This document shows, piece by piece, positions 36,034-47,457 of a DNA stretch of 64,000 bases. The position numbers were made by a program, and so were the translations under genes. Each line of letters opens with the position of its first letter. The stretch's first letter is position 1. The notes beneath the pieces are model-generated. The model was given only the letters and a program-made list of their open reading frames with translations. It was not told the origin of the DNA and ran no database searches. Origin of the DNA: Photobacterium indicum (GTDB taxonomy: Bacteria; Pseudomonadota; Gammaproteobacteria; Enterobacterales; Vibrionaceae); the NCBI RefSeq assembly GCF_003026215.1, contig NZ_PYOC01000001.1, positions 930,001-994,000 of the forward strand. Direction: 5' to 3'.

Positions 36034-38496
36034 ATGACTACACGTGGTCAAACACAACAATTTGATAAAGCTTTATTTAAAGCATCAGTAGAAAAACACT
36101 TAGTGACTACTTATGCGAAAACGCCAGAGACAGCAGATTCACGAAGCTGGTATCTAGCAGTAGGCAAAGCATTAGCTGAGATCAGCACCGGCAGCCTGCT
36201 AGAAACGGAAAAGCAAATTGCAGAACAAAATGTACGTAGTGTTAATTACCTTTCTTTAGAATTCTTGATTGGTCGCCTTACTGGTAACAACCTTATCAGC
36301 ATGGGGTTATACGAAGAAGTGAGCGCAGCAGTAGAAGAGCTAGGGCTTAACTTAACAGATTTACTTGAAGAAGAACGTGATCCTGCATTAGGTAATGGTG
36401 GTCTTGGCCGTCTAGCCGCGTGTTTTATGGACTCTTTAGCAGCGCAAGAATACCCTGCTGTTGGTTACGGTCTTCATTACGAATACGGTTTATTTAGCCA
36501 ATCTTTTGAAGGTGGACATCAAGTAGAAGTGCCAGATGCATGGCGCGGTATTGAGGGTTACCCTTGGGAAGTTGTTCGCCCTGAACTCGGCCAAACTGTT
36601 GGTCTGTTTGGTTCAGTTGAAACATACACAGATAAAGCGGGCACTAGTTGCCGCCGTTGGGTTCCAGCAATGACCGTTGAAGGTGTTGCATGGGATCTTC
36701 CTATTGTTGGTTACGACAATAAGAGCGTTTACCCTCTGCGTTTATGGGAATGTCGCTCACCAGCGCCATTCAATCTAGCTCGCTTTAACGATGGCGATTA
36801 CGTTGGCGCACAATACGGCCAATTAGAAGCTGGTAACGTAACAAAAGTGCTTTACCCAAATGACAATCATGATCAGGGTAAAACATTGCGCTTAATGCAG
36901 CAGTATTTCCATTGCGCATGTTCTGTAGCAGATATTCTTCGTCGCCATTTTGCGGCTGGAAACAAAATTGAAGACCTTGCGAAACTTGAATCTATTCAGC
37001 TAAACGATACTCACCCAACAATTGCAATTCCTGAACTAATGCGAATCCTTATTGATGAGCACAAATTAGGTTGGGATGCGGCATGGGCAATTTCATCGAA
37101 AGTATTTGCTTACACTAACCATACATTATTGCCTGAAGCACTGGAAAGATGGAGCGAGTCTCTAATCGCAGATATGCTTCCGCGTCATATGGAAATTATT
37201 TTCGAAATTAACCACCGTTTCATGACGTTGGTTGAAGAGAAGTGGCCTGGTAACAACGAAATCAAACGTAAGCTTTCTATTATTGAAGAAGGCCAGCAGC
37301 GTATGGTTCGTATGGCAAACTTGTGTGTAGTCAGTACTTACGCTGTTAATGGCGTAGCGGCTCTGCACTCTGAGTTAGTTAAACGTGATTTATTCCCTGA
37401 ATTCAACGAACTATTCCCAGGTCGTCTTCATAACGTTACAAACGGTGTTACACCACGTCGTTGGTTAAAGTTCTGTAACCCTGGCCTTACTGAGTTAGTG
37501 AATGAAAAAATCGGCACAGAATGGCCTGCAAAACTTGAGCAGTTGTCTGGTTTAGCTAAATTTGCGGAAGACAAGAAATTCCAGAAGCGTTACCTAGCAG
37601 TGAAGAAAGACAACAAGCAACGTTTTGCTGATTGGGTTCAAGACAACATGGGTATCGAGCTTGATACTAATGCAATCTTTGATGTTCAAATTAAACGTCT
37701 ACACGAATATAAGCGTCAGCATTTGAATTTGCTTCATATTCTATCGCTTTACCATCGTTTGCTGAATGAACCTACGTTTGATATGCACCCACGTGTATTT
37801 ATCTTTGCCGCGAAAGCAGCACCGGGTTATGCATTAGCAAAAGATATTATCTTTGCAATTAACAAAGTTGCAGACAAAGTAAATAACGATCCTCGCCTTG
37901 GCGGTAAGCTGAAAGTTGTATTCGTACCTGATTACCGTGTAAGCCTTGCGGAAATCATTATTCCTGCGGCTGACGTGTCTGAGCAGATATCAACAGCAGG
38001 TCTAGAAGCGTCGGGTACAGGTAACATGAAGCTTGCACTTAATGGTGCACTAACTATCGGTACGATGGACGGTGCAAACGTTGAGATCCGTGAAGAAGTG
38101 GGCGACGAAAACATCTTTATCTTCGGTTTACTGGTAGATGAAGTACTGAAACAAAAAGAAGAGGGTCACGACCCTTACCGCTACTACCACGCTGATAGCC
38201 TTCTACGTGCGTCGCTAGATTTATTGAATACAGACGAATTTACACCGGGCAACCCTGGTCAGTTATCGGCGATTCGCCAAAACTTACTGGACGGCGGTGA
38301 CCCATATTTAGTGCTTGCTGATTTCGCAGACTACGTAAAAGCACATGAGAAAATTGATGCGGAATACCGTGATCAAGCAACATGGGCACGTAAAACGATT
38401 TTGAATACAGCACTTGTTGGTAAATTCAGTTCAGACCGTAGTATCCGTGACTACGTTAATAATATCTGGAAACTAAAAGCAGTCTCAGTTAAATAA
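36034..38496 (+). CDS. malP: Maltodextrin (glycogen) phosphorylase
   Basis: An 820-residue GT35 phosphorylase, releasing glucose-1-phosphate from alpha-1,4-glucan. Family stretches: YLSLEFLIGRLTGNNL, ALGNGGLGRLAACFMDS, RRWVPAMTVEGVAWDLP and the pyridoxal-phosphate site EASGTGNMKLALNGA, in which K666 carries the cofactor. Length is slightly over E. coli MalP (797). Ribosome binding site GAGAGAG. First gene of malP-malQ-glgB. The phosphorylase lacks any N-terminal phosphorylation extension as in animal enzymes, in line with control by MalT alone. Confidence 0.96.
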   Translation: MTTRGQTQQFDKALFKASVEKHLVTTYAKTPETADSRSWYLAVGKALAEISTGSLLETEKQIAEQNVRSVNYLSLEFLIGRLTGNNLISMGLYEEVSAAVEELGLNLTDLLEEERDPALGNGGLGRLAACFMDSLAAQEYPAVGYGLHYEYGLFSQSFEGGHQVEVPDAWRGIEGYPWEVVRPELGQTVGLFGSVETYTDKAGTSCRRWVPAMTVEGVAWDLPIVGYDNKSVYPLRLWECRSPAPFNLARFNDGDYVGAQYGQLEAGNVTKVLYPNDNHDQGKTLRLMQQYFHCACSVADILRRHFAAGNKIEDLAKLESIQLNDTHPTIAIPELMRILIDEHKLGWDAAWAISSKVFAYTNHTLLPEALERWSESLIADMLPRHMEIIFEINHRFMTLVEEKWPGNNEIKRKLSIIEEGQQRMVRMANLCVVSTYAVNGVAALHSELVKRDLFPEFNELFPGRLHNVTNGVTPRRWLKFCNPGLTELVNEKIGTEWPAKLEQLSGLAKFAEDKKFQKRYLAVKKDNKQRFADWVQDNMGIELDTNAIFDVQIKRLHEYKRQHLNLLHILSLYHRLLNEPTFDMHPRVFIFAAKAAPGYALAKDIIFAINKVADKVNNDPRLGGKLKVVFVPDYRVSLAEIIIPAADVSEQISTAGLEASGTGNMKLALNGALTIGTMDGANVEIREEVGDENIFIFGLLVDEVLKQKEEGHDPYRYYHADSLLRASLDLLNTDEFTPGNPGQLSAIRQNLLDGGDPYLVLADFADYVKAHEKIDAEYRDQATWARKTILNTALVGKFSSDRSIRDYVNNIWKLKAVSVK

Positions 38497-38676
38497 CTGC
38501 TTTAAACGGCAAGTGCCATCATTGGTACTTGCCGTAATCATTAACTTTCTTGCTTGTTGATGGCAGTTGCTAGTTAGCAAACAAAGGCATCGATATTTGG
38601 AAGTTAAGCGCCACTCTGTATTGGTATCAGCAAATTAAACATCGTAGCGGCATTAAGATCGCTATCGGAGAGAACG

Positions 38677-40860
38677 ATGAAAGATGATCAAGTATTAAAA
38701 CAAGTTGCAGAAATGGCTGGCCTAGCTGACAGTTATGTCAGTGCTTGGGGTGATGAAGCTCAAGTAGAAAACGAGACCTTACGTCGTTTATTATCTGCGC
38801 TTGGCTATGACACCAAAAATGATGATGCATTAATGGAATCTGCGCTAAAAAGACAGCGTCCAGATGTATTAGCACCTGTTAAGGTTGTTCGTAATGGCGA
38901 ACCCATGCACATTACGTTACACCTAGGCGTAAGTGCACGAGCAAGTGATTTCAGCTGGAAACTTACTACCGAACAAGGTGTAGTAATGGAAGGTTGGTTA
39001 CAGTCTCAACTTATTTCTGATGATCGTGAAAATGGCGGTCCTCTTGTTTTTGCATTACCTGATGATTTGGCGTGGGGCTACCATAAATTAGAAGTTTTCC
39101 GCAAACGCCGTAAGTCTCCATTTGAAATGACATTGATCGTAACTCCAACGTCTTGTTATAAGCAGCAAGCGCTGCTGGATGATAAGAAGCTTTGGGGCAC
39201 CAGTGTTCAGCTTTATTCTGTTCGTACCAACCATAACTGGGGTATTGGTGACTTTGGCGATCTAAAACAATTAGTGGCTGATATTGCGGCTCGAGGTGGT
39301 GATTTTGTGGGTCTTAACCCCATTCACTCACTGTTTCCTGCGAACCCAGAAGGTGCAAGCCCATATAGCCCATCTTCACGACGTTGGTTAAACTTGATGT
39401 ACATTGACGTTAGCTCAGTATCTGAGTTTGCCCAATGTGACGCAGCCCAACAGCTTGTTGGTAGTACTGAGTTCCAACAACGTTTAGTGGAAGCGCGTAA
39501 TACTAATTGGGTGAATTATAGCGAAGTGTCTTGCTTAAAGATGGCAGTACTTCCGTTACTATTTGATACTTTTAGTGAGCGTCACTTAGATAATAATACA
39601 GAACGTGCAAAACAATTCTTACAGTTTGTTGAAGAGGGCGGTGAGAGCTTACTTCATCAAGCGGCATTTGATGCATTGCATGCAGATCTTAAGAAGAAAG
39701 ATGATAATGCTTGGGGCTGGCCTGTATTCCCAGAAGAGTACCGTCATTTCGATAATGCAGCAGTTAAAACTTATATCAAAGATAACGCTAAACAAGTTCA
39801 GTTATACATGTACTTACAATGGCTAGCAGACACTCAGCTTGCTGAAGTGAACGAGTTAGCTGAAGAGAAAGGCATGGCAATGGGTCTATACCGTGACCTT
39901 GCCGTTGGCGTTTGTGATTCTGGTGCTGAAACATGGGCTGACCATGGTGCGCTTTGTCAAGATGTTAGTGTTGGCGCGCCACCTGATATTTTGGGTCCAT
40001 TGGGTCAAAATTGGGGCTTACCGCCGCTAAACCCAGAAGCATTAAAAGAAACAGCTTACGAACCTTACATCCAGTTATTACGTGCAAATATGCGTAACTG
40101 TGGTGCACTACGAATTGACCACGTTTTAGGCTTGTTACGCCTTTGGTGGATTCCGAAAGGTGAATTAGCAACGCAAGGTGCTTACATGTACTACCCAGTA
40201 GATGACATGATGGCAATCTTAGCATTAGAGAGTCACCGTTTTCAGTGTACTGTCATCGGTGAAGATTTGGGTACAGTGCCAGATGAAATTATAGGCAAAC
40301 TGTCAACTGCTGGTATTCACTCATACAAAGTATTCTTTTTCGAAACAGCTGAAGATGGTGGTTTCTATTCTCCGGCTCATTATCCATCACAATCTATGGC
40401 GGCATTATGTACGCATGATATGCCAACACTTCGTGGTTTCTGGCATTGTGATGACTTGAAAATGGGTGAAGAATTAGGGCTTTACCCAGATAAAGAGCAA
40501 CTTGCGGGATTATTTGCAAGTCGTGCTGAAAGTAAGCAAAAAATCCTTGATAGTTTAGACTGGCATGGTTATCTTCCTGAAGGGGTAGGTCACGATGCGA
40601 GTTATGTTCCAATGGATCTGCACCTTAGTGAAGGTATGCAGATGCATTTGGCTGCTAGTTCGAGTGCATTGCTGAGCCTACAATTGGAAGACTGGTTGGA
40701 AATGGATAAGCCAGTCAACATTCCTGGTACAGTTGATGAATACCCTAACTGGCGTCGTAAGCTTTCTACAACATTAGACGATTTATTTACACGTCAAGAT
40801 ATTATTGATCTAACTCGTCGTTTAACAGACGCACGAGGAAAAGCAAGCCAGAAAAAATAA
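38677..40860 (+). CDS. malQ: 4-alpha-glucanotransferase (amylomaltase)
   Basis: A 727-residue GH77 enzyme that transfers maltodextrin units between chains. The N-terminal about 150 residues are an extra module as in the long proteobacterial type. The catalytic core holds [13 protein letters not shown] [42 protein letters not shown], the nucleophile region [16 protein letters not shown], the acid/base [10 protein letters not shown] and [12 protein letters not shown]. Ribosome binding site GGAGAG. 180 bp after malP; stop 14 bp before the TTG of glgB. Confidence 0.96.
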   Translation: MKDDQVLKQVAEMAGLADSYVSAWGDEAQVENETLRRLLSALGYDTKNDDALMESALKRQRPDVLAPVKVVRNGEPMHITLHLGVSARASDFSWKLTTEQGVVMEGWLQSQLISDDRENGGPLVFALPDDLAWGYHKLEVFRKRRKSPFEMTLIVTPTSCYKQQALLDDKKLWGTSVQLYSVRTNHNWGIGDFGDLKQLVADIAARGGDFVGLNPIHSLFPANPEGASPYSPSSRRWLNLMYIDVSSVSEFAQCDAAQQLVGSTEFQQRLVEARNTNWVNYSEVSCLKMAVLPLLFDTFSERHLDNNTERAKQFLQFVEEGGESLLHQAAFDALHADLKKKDDNAWGWPVFPEEYRHFDNAAVKTYIKDNAKQVQLYMYLQWLADTQLAEVNELAEEKGMAMGLYRDLAVGVCDSGAETWADHGALCQDVSVGAPPDILGPLGQNWGLPPLNPEALKETAYEPYIQLLRANMRNCGALRIDHVLGLLRLWWIPKGELATQGAYMYYPVDDMMAILALESHRFQCTVIGEDLGTVPDEIIGKLSTAGIHSYKVFFFETAEDGGFYSPAHYPSQSMAALCTHDMPTLRGFWHCDDLKMGEELGLYPDKEQLAGLFASRAESKQKILDSLDWHGYLPEGVGHDASYVPMDLHLSEGMQMHLAASSSALLSLQLEDWLEMDKPVNIPGTVDEYPNWRRKLSTTLDDLFTRQDIIDLTRRLTDARGKASQKK

Positions 40861-40874
40861 TCAGGAGTAGTGCG

Positions 40875-43064
40875 TTGGACACGATCAAAGTGACACGCAG
40901 TGAAAAGGAATATATGCAGCTCGAAAGGGCTGCTTTTTCGGACCCGTTTTCGTTTTTAGGCCCACAGTATCAGTCAAAAGGCATCGCACTTCGTGTGTGG
41001 ATGCCAGGGGCTGTTTCTATGGTAGTTGAAATTGAAAATGGTGAGAAATTTCCTCTTACACGCGAAGGTAAAAGTGGTTTCGTTTTAACAAGTAAGATGG
41101 ATCTTACCGCTGCAGTATATAAGCTACATATAAGCTGGCCGACTGGCGAGCAAACAATTCATGACCCGTACCAGTTTCATGGGTTTATGCCTTCAGGTGA
41201 TGCACTCGTATCGCCATCGAAAATGCATAGCGAGATGGGTGCACAGCTGCTCTCCCTTAATAAAGGTGGTCAGCCAATATCTGGTGTACGTTTTCTTACT
41301 TATGCACCGAATGCATCAGCAGTCAGTGTTATTGGTGAATTCAATGCTTGGGATGGCCGTCGTCACCCTATGCAACGTTTGGATGATGGCCTGTGGGGCT
41401 TATTTATTCCAGATTTAGACGATGGCACTCAATATAAATTTGAATTAAAAGATAGTTCAGGAAATAGCTTACCGCATAAAGCTGATCCTTGGGGCTACTC
41501 ATCAGAACAGTACCCATCTTTTACCTCTATCGTTTACGATCAGTCTCGTTACCAATGGCAAGATAAAGCATGGCAAACACGTCCTGTTAGTGTGAAGCAT
41601 CAAGAAGCATTGTCTTTTTATGAGCTTCATGCGGGCTCATGGCGTAGAAATGAGCAGGGCGATTTTCTAACATATCGTGAGCTTGCAGAACAACTGATCC
41701 CTTATTTATCAGAGATGGGTTATACCCACCTTGAATTAATGCCAGTTTCAGAACATCCGTTCTATGGTTCATGGGGTTATCAGCCTATTGGTTTGTTCTC
41801 ACCAACAAGTCGATTTGGTACACCTGATGATTTTAAATACTTCGTTGATCAATGCCACTTAGCGGGTATCGGTGTCGTACTTGATTGGGTACCAGCTCAT
41901 TTCCCTTCTGATGATCACGGTCTTGCTAATTTTGATGGCACAGCATTATTTAACGACCCAGATCCTCGTCGTGGTTGGCATCAAGATTGGAAGAGCTACA
42001 TCTATGATTACGGTCGCGATCATGTACGCCGCTTCCTAGTATCGAATGCATTGTTTTGGTTCGAGCATTATCATATTGATGGTTTGCGTGTTGATGCTGT
42101 GGCATCTATGTTGTATCTCGATTATTCCCGTGAGCACGATCAGTGGATTCCAAATCACGACGGTGGTAACCAGAATTACGATGCAATCAGCTTGCTACGT
42201 TGGATGAATGAAGAAGTGTATTCTCATTATCCAAATGCGATGACCATTGCTGAAGAATCAACGGCATTCTCTGGTGTTTCTCGTCCTACTGATATGGGCG
42301 GTTTAGGCTTCGGCTTTAAGTGGAATATGGGGTGGATGCACGACAGCCTTTCTTATATTCAAGAAGAGCCTGTGCACCGTAAATTCCATCATAATACGAT
42401 TACCTTCCCGCTGATTTATGCATTTAGCGAGAACTATGTACTGTCTTTATCTCACGATGAAGTGGTTTACGGTAAAGGTTCGCTATTAGATAAAATGCCA
42501 GGCGATGAATGGCAAAAAAGTGCTAATTTGCGTACATACATGGGTTACATGTATGGCCAGCCAGGTAAGAAACTGAATTTCATGGGTGCTGAAATAGCTC
42601 AAAGTGCCGAATGGTCACATGATGGTCAACTAGAATGGCACTGGTTAGAGTACCCTCGCCATTATGGCATGAAAAAGCTTGTCAGTGATTTGAACCATTT
42701 GTACCAAGATTTGCCAGCATTACATGAACTCGATTGTTCGCCTGAAGGGTTTGAATGGCGTGTTCAAGATGATGCTGAAACCAGTGTGTTAGCGCATGAG
42801 CGATTTGCACTGAATGGCGATAAAGTACTCGTTATTTCTAATTTCACACCTGTTCCTCGTGAAGGCTACACCTTAGGTGTACCTGCAGAGGGTGAGTATG
42901 AATTATTGCTTAATACTGATGCTGAAAAATATTGGGGTAGTGGTACACCAATACAGCAAACAGTGAAAACGCAGTTGTTAGAAAAACACGGTTTGGCACA
43001 ATCTATTTCGTTGGATCTACCGCCATTATCAACGGTATTTTTAGCATTTAAAAAACACGCATAA
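40875..43064 (+). CDS. glgB: 1,4-alpha-glucan branching enzyme
   Basis: A 729-residue GH13 branching enzyme making alpha-1,6 branches in glycogen. An N-terminal CBM48 region ([21 protein letters not shown], then [22 protein letters not shown]) is followed by the GH13 barrel: [16 protein letters not shown], the nucleophile [11 protein letters not shown], general acid in TIAEESTAF and [15 protein letters not shown]. Start is a TTG at 40875, seven bases after AGGAG; the next ATG is 13 codons in. The gene is fused into the maltodextrin operon, so cells convert maltodextrin and glycogen under one control, unlike in E. coli where glgB is in a glg operon. Confidence 0.95.
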   Translation: MDTIKVTRSEKEYMQLERAAFSDPFSFLGPQYQSKGIALRVWMPGAVSMVVEIENGEKFPLTREGKSGFVLTSKMDLTAAVYKLHISWPTGEQTIHDPYQFHGFMPSGDALVSPSKMHSEMGAQLLSLNKGGQPISGVRFLTYAPNASAVSVIGEFNAWDGRRHPMQRLDDGLWGLFIPDLDDGTQYKFELKDSSGNSLPHKADPWGYSSEQYPSFTSIVYDQSRYQWQDKAWQTRPVSVKHQEALSFYELHAGSWRRNEQGDFLTYRELAEQLIPYLSEMGYTHLELMPVSEHPFYGSWGYQPIGLFSPTSRFGTPDDFKYFVDQCHLAGIGVVLDWVPAHFPSDDHGLANFDGTALFNDPDPRRGWHQDWKSYIYDYGRDHVRRFLVSNALFWFEHYHIDGLRVDAVASMLYLDYSREHDQWIPNHDGGNQNYDAISLLRWMNEEVYSHYPNAMTIAEESTAFSGVSRPTDMGGLGFGFKWNMGWMHDSLSYIQEEPVHRKFHHNTITFPLIYAFSENYVLSLSHDEVVYGKGSLLDKMPGDEWQKSANLRTYMGYMYGQPGKKLNFMGAEIAQSAEWSHDGQLEWHWLEYPRHYGMKKLVSDLNHLYQDLPALHELDCSPEGFEWRVQDDAETSVLAHERFALNGDKVLVISNFTPVPREGYTLGVPAEGEYELLLNTDAEKYWGSGTPIQQTVKTQLLEKHGLAQSISLDLPPLSTVFLAFKKHA

Positions 43065-43200
43065 AACGTGTGTATGGTATGAATGTGTAAAAAAAAACAG
43101 CACTGAATACCTAGTTGCTTAGCAACTTGTTGCATTTGATTCGTTAATTTTCAATAAGTTGCTGAGTAATAATGCAATAAAAAACACGTTGAGTATTGAG

Positions 43201-43239
43201 AAAAAAAAGCCTGTGATCATGTATCACAGGCTTTTTTTT
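43201..43239 (+). terminator. Terminator of malP-malQ-glgB
   Basis: AAAAAAAAGCCTGTGAT, short loop, ATCACAGGCTTTTTTTT: perfect stem with eight T at the end. The remaining 43065-43397 gap holds this and the AT-rich promoter region of the chemoreceptor pseudogene. Confidence 0.95.
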
Positions 43240-43397
43240 GCTTAATTAATAGATTAAATACATGTTTCTTCTGTAAATACTAATCAGTGTCATTTTTTTG
43301 TCATTTCAGCAATGGTACGCTGAGGTTATGCGATTGTAATCACATATTTTAGATATAATAATCATTTTGTTGCATATAAAATAATAAGAGAAAAAAA

Positions 43398-44980
43398 ATG
43401 ACAAAATCTTCAAAAGAAACAATACATGAAGAGTTGGATAAAGAAGTTGATTATTCAGAAGGGATTAATCTGATATCAACTACAGATCCGGATAGTAATA
43501 TTACTATCCGGATCAGCATTTTTGTGATGTTGCAGGGTATAGCGTAGAGGAAATGGATGGAAAGGCGCATAACTTAGTCAGGCATAGTGATATGCCGAAA
43601 CAGGCGTTTGCTCAACTTTGGCAGTACATAAAGTCGGGTAAAAGTTGGATGGGGGTAGTAAAGAATCGTTGTAAAAATGGTAGTTATTACTGGGTTTCAG
43701 CATTTGTAACACCGATCACCAATGACAAAGGTGAGGTTGTTGAGTTTCAATCTGTACGTAGTCGACCCGATCAGGCTAGTGTCAGTCGTGCGACTCAACT
43801 CTATAAGCAATTGAATTCTGGCAAGAAGCCTACCACGTCACGCCCTCGTTTTGCACAAACCCTTTTAATTCCATGTCTTCTTTCTGTCGCTTTTGCATTG
43901 GCGATGGTACAAATATTGATGTCTGGCGTAAATATCATTTCTATCGCGATGCTTTTGGTTATCGCCTTAGCGACTGTGATCAGTGTTCAGCTGTCTCAAC
44001 GTTATAAAAAATTAACGGATATGGCAAAAGAGGCTTACGATAATCCATTAATGGAATATGTCTACACGGGTAAAAAAGATGATGTATCTGTTGTTGAGTT
44101 AGCATTACGTATGCGCCAAGCAGAGCTGCGAGCTATCGTTGGACGTGCCAGTGAAACGTCGGGTGATATTCTTATTTCTGCTGAGGATGAGTTTGGTAAC
44201 ACGCAACAAATGCAGACCAATCTTGAACAACAAATGGCGGCAACAGAGCAAGTAAGTGTTGCGATGGGACAAATGTCTTCATCTATCCGAGAAGTGGCAG
44301 AAAGCGCAGCACAAGCATCGACGATTACCTCTGAAGCACAGCAGATGTCGTTAGAAGGACAACAGAGTGTTGAAACGACTATTAACTCTGTACATGCATT
44401 GCATCAAGAGTTAGATAACTCCAAGCAAGTCATTAATGCATTATCGGATAGCAGTAAACAAATTGAAGGCATTATGGATGTGATTGGCTCGATTGCCGAT
44501 CAAACTAACCTATTGGCACTGAACGCTGCGATTGAAGCGGCGCGTGCTGGTGATGCCGGACGCGGCTTTGCGGTGGTTGCTGATGAGGTGCGTTCGTTAG
44601 CGCAAAAAACTCAATCATCTACGGGTGAAATTCAGCAGATGATTGCACGGCTACAACAAACAGCGAGCCAAGCGGTCGATGCTGTTGAGCGTGGCGGTGC
44701 ATTGTCGAAACAATGTAATGATCAGGCAGCAGAAACGGGCACCTTATTAGAGCAGATTAACGAGGTGCTTAACCTAGTTACAGATAGTAGCCATCAAATA
44801 GCCTCGGCAGTGGAAGAGCAAGCGGGTGTCAGCGATGAGATCTCACGCAATGTTGAAAACATCAACGAACTAACGGTCGCAACGTCAAAAACCAGTAATT
44901 ATTCTGTAGAGAATACCCGTATGCTGGTGGACCGGCTGGAAACAATGAAGCGCTTGATGGATCAATTTCAACGTATATAA
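43398..44980 (+). pseudogene. Aer-like PAS methyl-accepting chemoreceptor, frameshifted
   Basis: A full-length Aer-type chemoreceptor would start at 43398 (ATG after AT-rich leader) and end at 44980, but the first frame closes at 43547 (49 residues, ending in [12 protein letters not shown]). The downstream frame continues the same protein as [21 protein letters not shown]. The break is a net loss of one base at the right arm of a 30-bp palindrome (43485-43514), in place of codons expected to encode about YVN. Downstream parts are intact: PAS end ([30 protein letters not shown]), two TM helices (about 43850-44000) and the signalling tip [34 protein letters not shown]. An internal start at ATG 43553 could still give a 475-residue product lacking the PAS N-cap. 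A genuine lesion is the simplest reading; sequencing error cannot be excluded. Confidence 0.75.
43485..43514. repeat. 30-bp perfect palindrome at frameshift
   Basis: GATCCGGATAGTAAT and its exact complement ATTACTATCCGGATC abut with no loop. It falls inside a protein-coding segment where the left arm encodes TDPDSNIT as expected but the right arm does not encode the expected continuation. This looks like template-switched repair of an earlier imperfect repeat. Confidence 0.9.
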
Positions 44981-45294
44981 ACGGCGTCAGACATAAACTC
45001 CCTTACATTATCGTATTTCTCATTATGTAGGATATAAACCGATAAATTATTACGCCATTGATTATCGTTATTAAGTGATCATCAATGGCGCTTTCGTCTC
45101 TATCCCTTCCCGGTTAGTTTTCTATAAGTACTACTTAACGACTTAATAGCTATTATTTGCACGCTGTTCACAATTAACTGTACAGTGTGCATTATCATTC
45201 GGTATACTTTGACAGAATTTTCAGGAGTTGTTAGTTCGCATAACTGCTGGCTTGAGTGTTTAAGTCAGTAACGGTTCATTCAAGGTGAACATTA
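44981..45294. other. Gap after chemoreceptor pseudogene
   Basis: CGCCATTGAT (45053-45062) and ATCAATGGCG (45081-45090) form a 10-bp stem that may be the chemoreceptor gene's terminator, although no T-run follows. The rest is presumed to be the promoter of the DUF535 gene. No gene or RNA recognised. Confidence 0.4.
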
Positions 45295-46446
45295 ATGTGT
45301 AACTTGCCCTTAATTGACAAAAGAAGATTAGATATTTTGAATGTAATGGTTGAAAAGAAGAGCGGTTATTTGCGTGCGTTGCCTAAAATTGCAGACGATT
45401 TATACCCAGGAAGTACTGGATGGCGCAGAATTAAAAAGAATGCGCGTTTCTGTTTGTGGGGGATAATGAATGCAAATACGATGAAATCAATGATGACATT
45501 ATTTGATAATGAAAAATTATCACCAGTGTTGAAATCTAATCCTCGTATTTTAGAAAAACCCTTGAAGCCGTACTTATGTGTTAATTGGAGTCGCGCCGAA
45601 CGTGTAACACATATTCAAGATCACTTTAATTTTTGTCAGCATATTTTTGGCTCTAATTTATCAAGGATTTATGAAAACGTAGGCCTAACCATTTTGTCGT
45701 TTGAGGACTCCAAAGGTGGCTCTTACCATGTAAAGTTATGTGCAGGTGGAAGCCGGGAAGGGTCTTTAGGCTTGCAACTAATAGATGCACAAAATCGTAC
45801 GATCTATTCATTAAGTTGCCATGTGTCGACACAGCCTAAAACCATTTTTTATATTGGTTCAGTGCAAGGACCAAGTGATGATATTGAAGATCGTAATGAT
45901 GTGATCAAGTTGCTGACGCGCTCGGTGCATGGCTTACGAACCAAGGCATTGATGTTAGAGATAGCGTTGATGTTGGCGAAAAGCCTAGACGTTGATGAGG
46001 TTCATGGAATCTCTAATAAAGCACATATCTACCAAGCGTTGCGCTATGTGGGTTCAAAACGTAAATCGGTGACATTTGATTACAATGATCTATGGGAAGA
46101 ATATGGTGCTGAAGTACTGAACAAATATTTCTATAAGATACCACTTCAGCCATTGCGCAAAGATCCAACGACATTAAAGAAAACCAAACGTCGTTTGTAT
46201 GTAAAACGTTATCAGTGGTTGGAAGATAGCGAACAGACTGTCATGAAAAGTTTATGTGCTCTGAGTACTAATCTTGATTTTATTGCCCGTTTAACGTCGA
46301 TGATTAAAACTGAAGAACCTCACATTGAGGATGCACAGGGCAATACAAAGTGTGACACTGCAAAGGTTACAACATTGATCAGTGTTTCGGTAAAGCCGGA
46401 CATGATTAAGAAAGATATAACTAAGATGTCGACGAATGTTGCCTAG
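45295..46446 (+). CDS. DUF535 (VirK/YbjX-like) protein
   Basis: A 383-residue member of the DUF535 family, related to Shigella VirK and E. coli YbjX, which have been linked to envelope stress and antimicrobial peptide resistance. Family stretches seen: KPLKPYLCVNWSRAERVTHIQDHF, YHVKLCAGGSREGSLGLQL, FYIGSVQGP, LMLEIALMLAKSLDVDEVHGISNKAHI and FDYNDLWEEYGA. No signal peptide or membrane helix, so cytoplasmic. About the last 60 residues (from SLCALSTNLDFIA) go beyond the core. Ribosome binding site AAGGTG before ATG. Function unknown at the biochemical level. Confidence 0.82.
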   Translation: MCNLPLIDKRRLDILNVMVEKKSGYLRALPKIADDLYPGSTGWRRIKKNARFCLWGIMNANTMKSMMTLFDNEKLSPVLKSNPRILEKPLKPYLCVNWSRAERVTHIQDHFNFCQHIFGSNLSRIYENVGLTILSFEDSKGGSYHVKLCAGGSREGSLGLQLIDAQNRTIYSLSCHVSTQPKTIFYIGSVQGPSDDIEDRNDVIKLLTRSVHGLRTKALMLEIALMLAKSLDVDEVHGISNKAHIYQALRYVGSKRKSVTFDYNDLWEEYGAEVLNKYFYKIPLQPLRKDPTTLKKTKRRLYVKRYQWLEDSEQTVMKSLCALSTNLDFIARLTSMIKTEEPHIEDAQGNTKCDTAKVTTLISVSVKPDMIKKDITKMSTNVA

Positions 46447-46649
46447 TGTATAGTCGTTTCACTTTCCCATAAACGTGCACTATCCAGTCGAAATTTCACT
46501 CTAACTTTGGTGAGCTTGAGAGATTTTTTGTTTCCATGATGGAGCCTTGACTCGCAGGCTCCAGAATTGATCATATTTATTGCTAAGTCTAAGAGGCGTG
46601 CTAGTTTTAATAGTAATAGTTGATCAACAAAATGTCGGAGAGAAACAAC

Positions 46650-47360
46650 ATGAGTGAAAATAAACAGGCATTATGGGAGCTAGAATACAGACTTGAACAT
46701 CATCCCGACATTTTTAAGAAAATTGACTATATCCAGTTAATTGATTTAAGTCAGAAAATAAAGCTAGGCGCCAGCAAAAAAATAGACGACCCTGATCTTA
46801 CTCCATCTGATATAAAAAAAACTTTCGATGCCTTTAAGGTATGTCTAGAGTTGGCGGTTATTGTAAAAGAGTCTGAAATTGCTACAATTTTACTTGAGCA
46901 ATCAGTAAATATTAAGAAAGTTCTCGAAGGTTACTCCATTCCGGAAATTGATGCGCAAATCATTTCAAAAGATGAGCTCAAAGAGCTCGTAGAGTTTGCG
47001 GAATCAAAAGATTTAATGGAGATGCTATTAGATATAAATAAAGATAGCCTTAATGAGAAGAAGTTAGAATCATATTTAAAAATTAACTACGATGATCCGG
47101 ATATAACTCCGGATAGAAATAAGCTAACTCCTGACGAACGCAGCCGTAGACTGATGGCACTTCTAATAATGAATAAAGCTCTATCAAGTGGGTTACTGAC
47201 CTGTGGAAATATTGGTTTAGGGGCACTTTCTGGTATTCTTTCAACCATTCCAACGCTGACAAATCCAACTTTCCCACTTATTCCCGGCTTAATCACTTCC
47301 ACTTATACTGGTATAAACGGAATACTGTCAGCCCTTGAAGACCTAAACAATTTGCCATAA
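46650..47360 (+). CDS. Orphan protein with hydrophobic C-terminus
   Basis: A 236-residue protein that I do not recognise. Residues 1-165 are charged and helical (ALWELEYRLEHHPDIFKKIDYI, LLEQSVNIKKVLEGY), with two short Asp-rich motifs alike in wording, DDPDLTPSD and DDPDITPDRNKLTPDE. Residues 170-236 are hydrophobic and Gly/Pro/Thr-rich (about two membrane spans, GNIGLGALSGILSTIPTL and FPLIPGLITSTYTGINGIL). No signal peptide. The start ATG 46650 has GGAGAG upstream; in-frame earlier starts (TTG 46620, ATG 46632) lack one. It stands alone between the DUF535 gene and a bidirectional terminator. The design, a soluble helical part with an amphipathic C-terminal hairpin, could fit a membrane-inserting or immunity-type protein, but there is no direct evidence. 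Confidence 0.6.
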   Translation: MSENKQALWELEYRLEHHPDIFKKIDYIQLIDLSQKIKLGASKKIDDPDLTPSDIKKTFDAFKVCLELAVIVKESEIATILLEQSVNIKKVLEGYSIPEIDAQIISKDELKELVEFAESKDLMEMLLDINKDSLNEKKLESYLKINYDDPDITPDRNKLTPDERSRRLMALLIMNKALSSGLLTCGNIGLGALSGILSTIPTLTNPTFPLIPGLITSTYTGINGILSALEDLNNLP

Positions 47361-47457
47361 GAGAGAAACCTTTCATCTGCCATAAGTTTATAGCTTCATT
47401 GTCAAATAAATCACTAATGCTAAGCCATTCTTTACTTAACCCTGTAAAAATGGCAAT

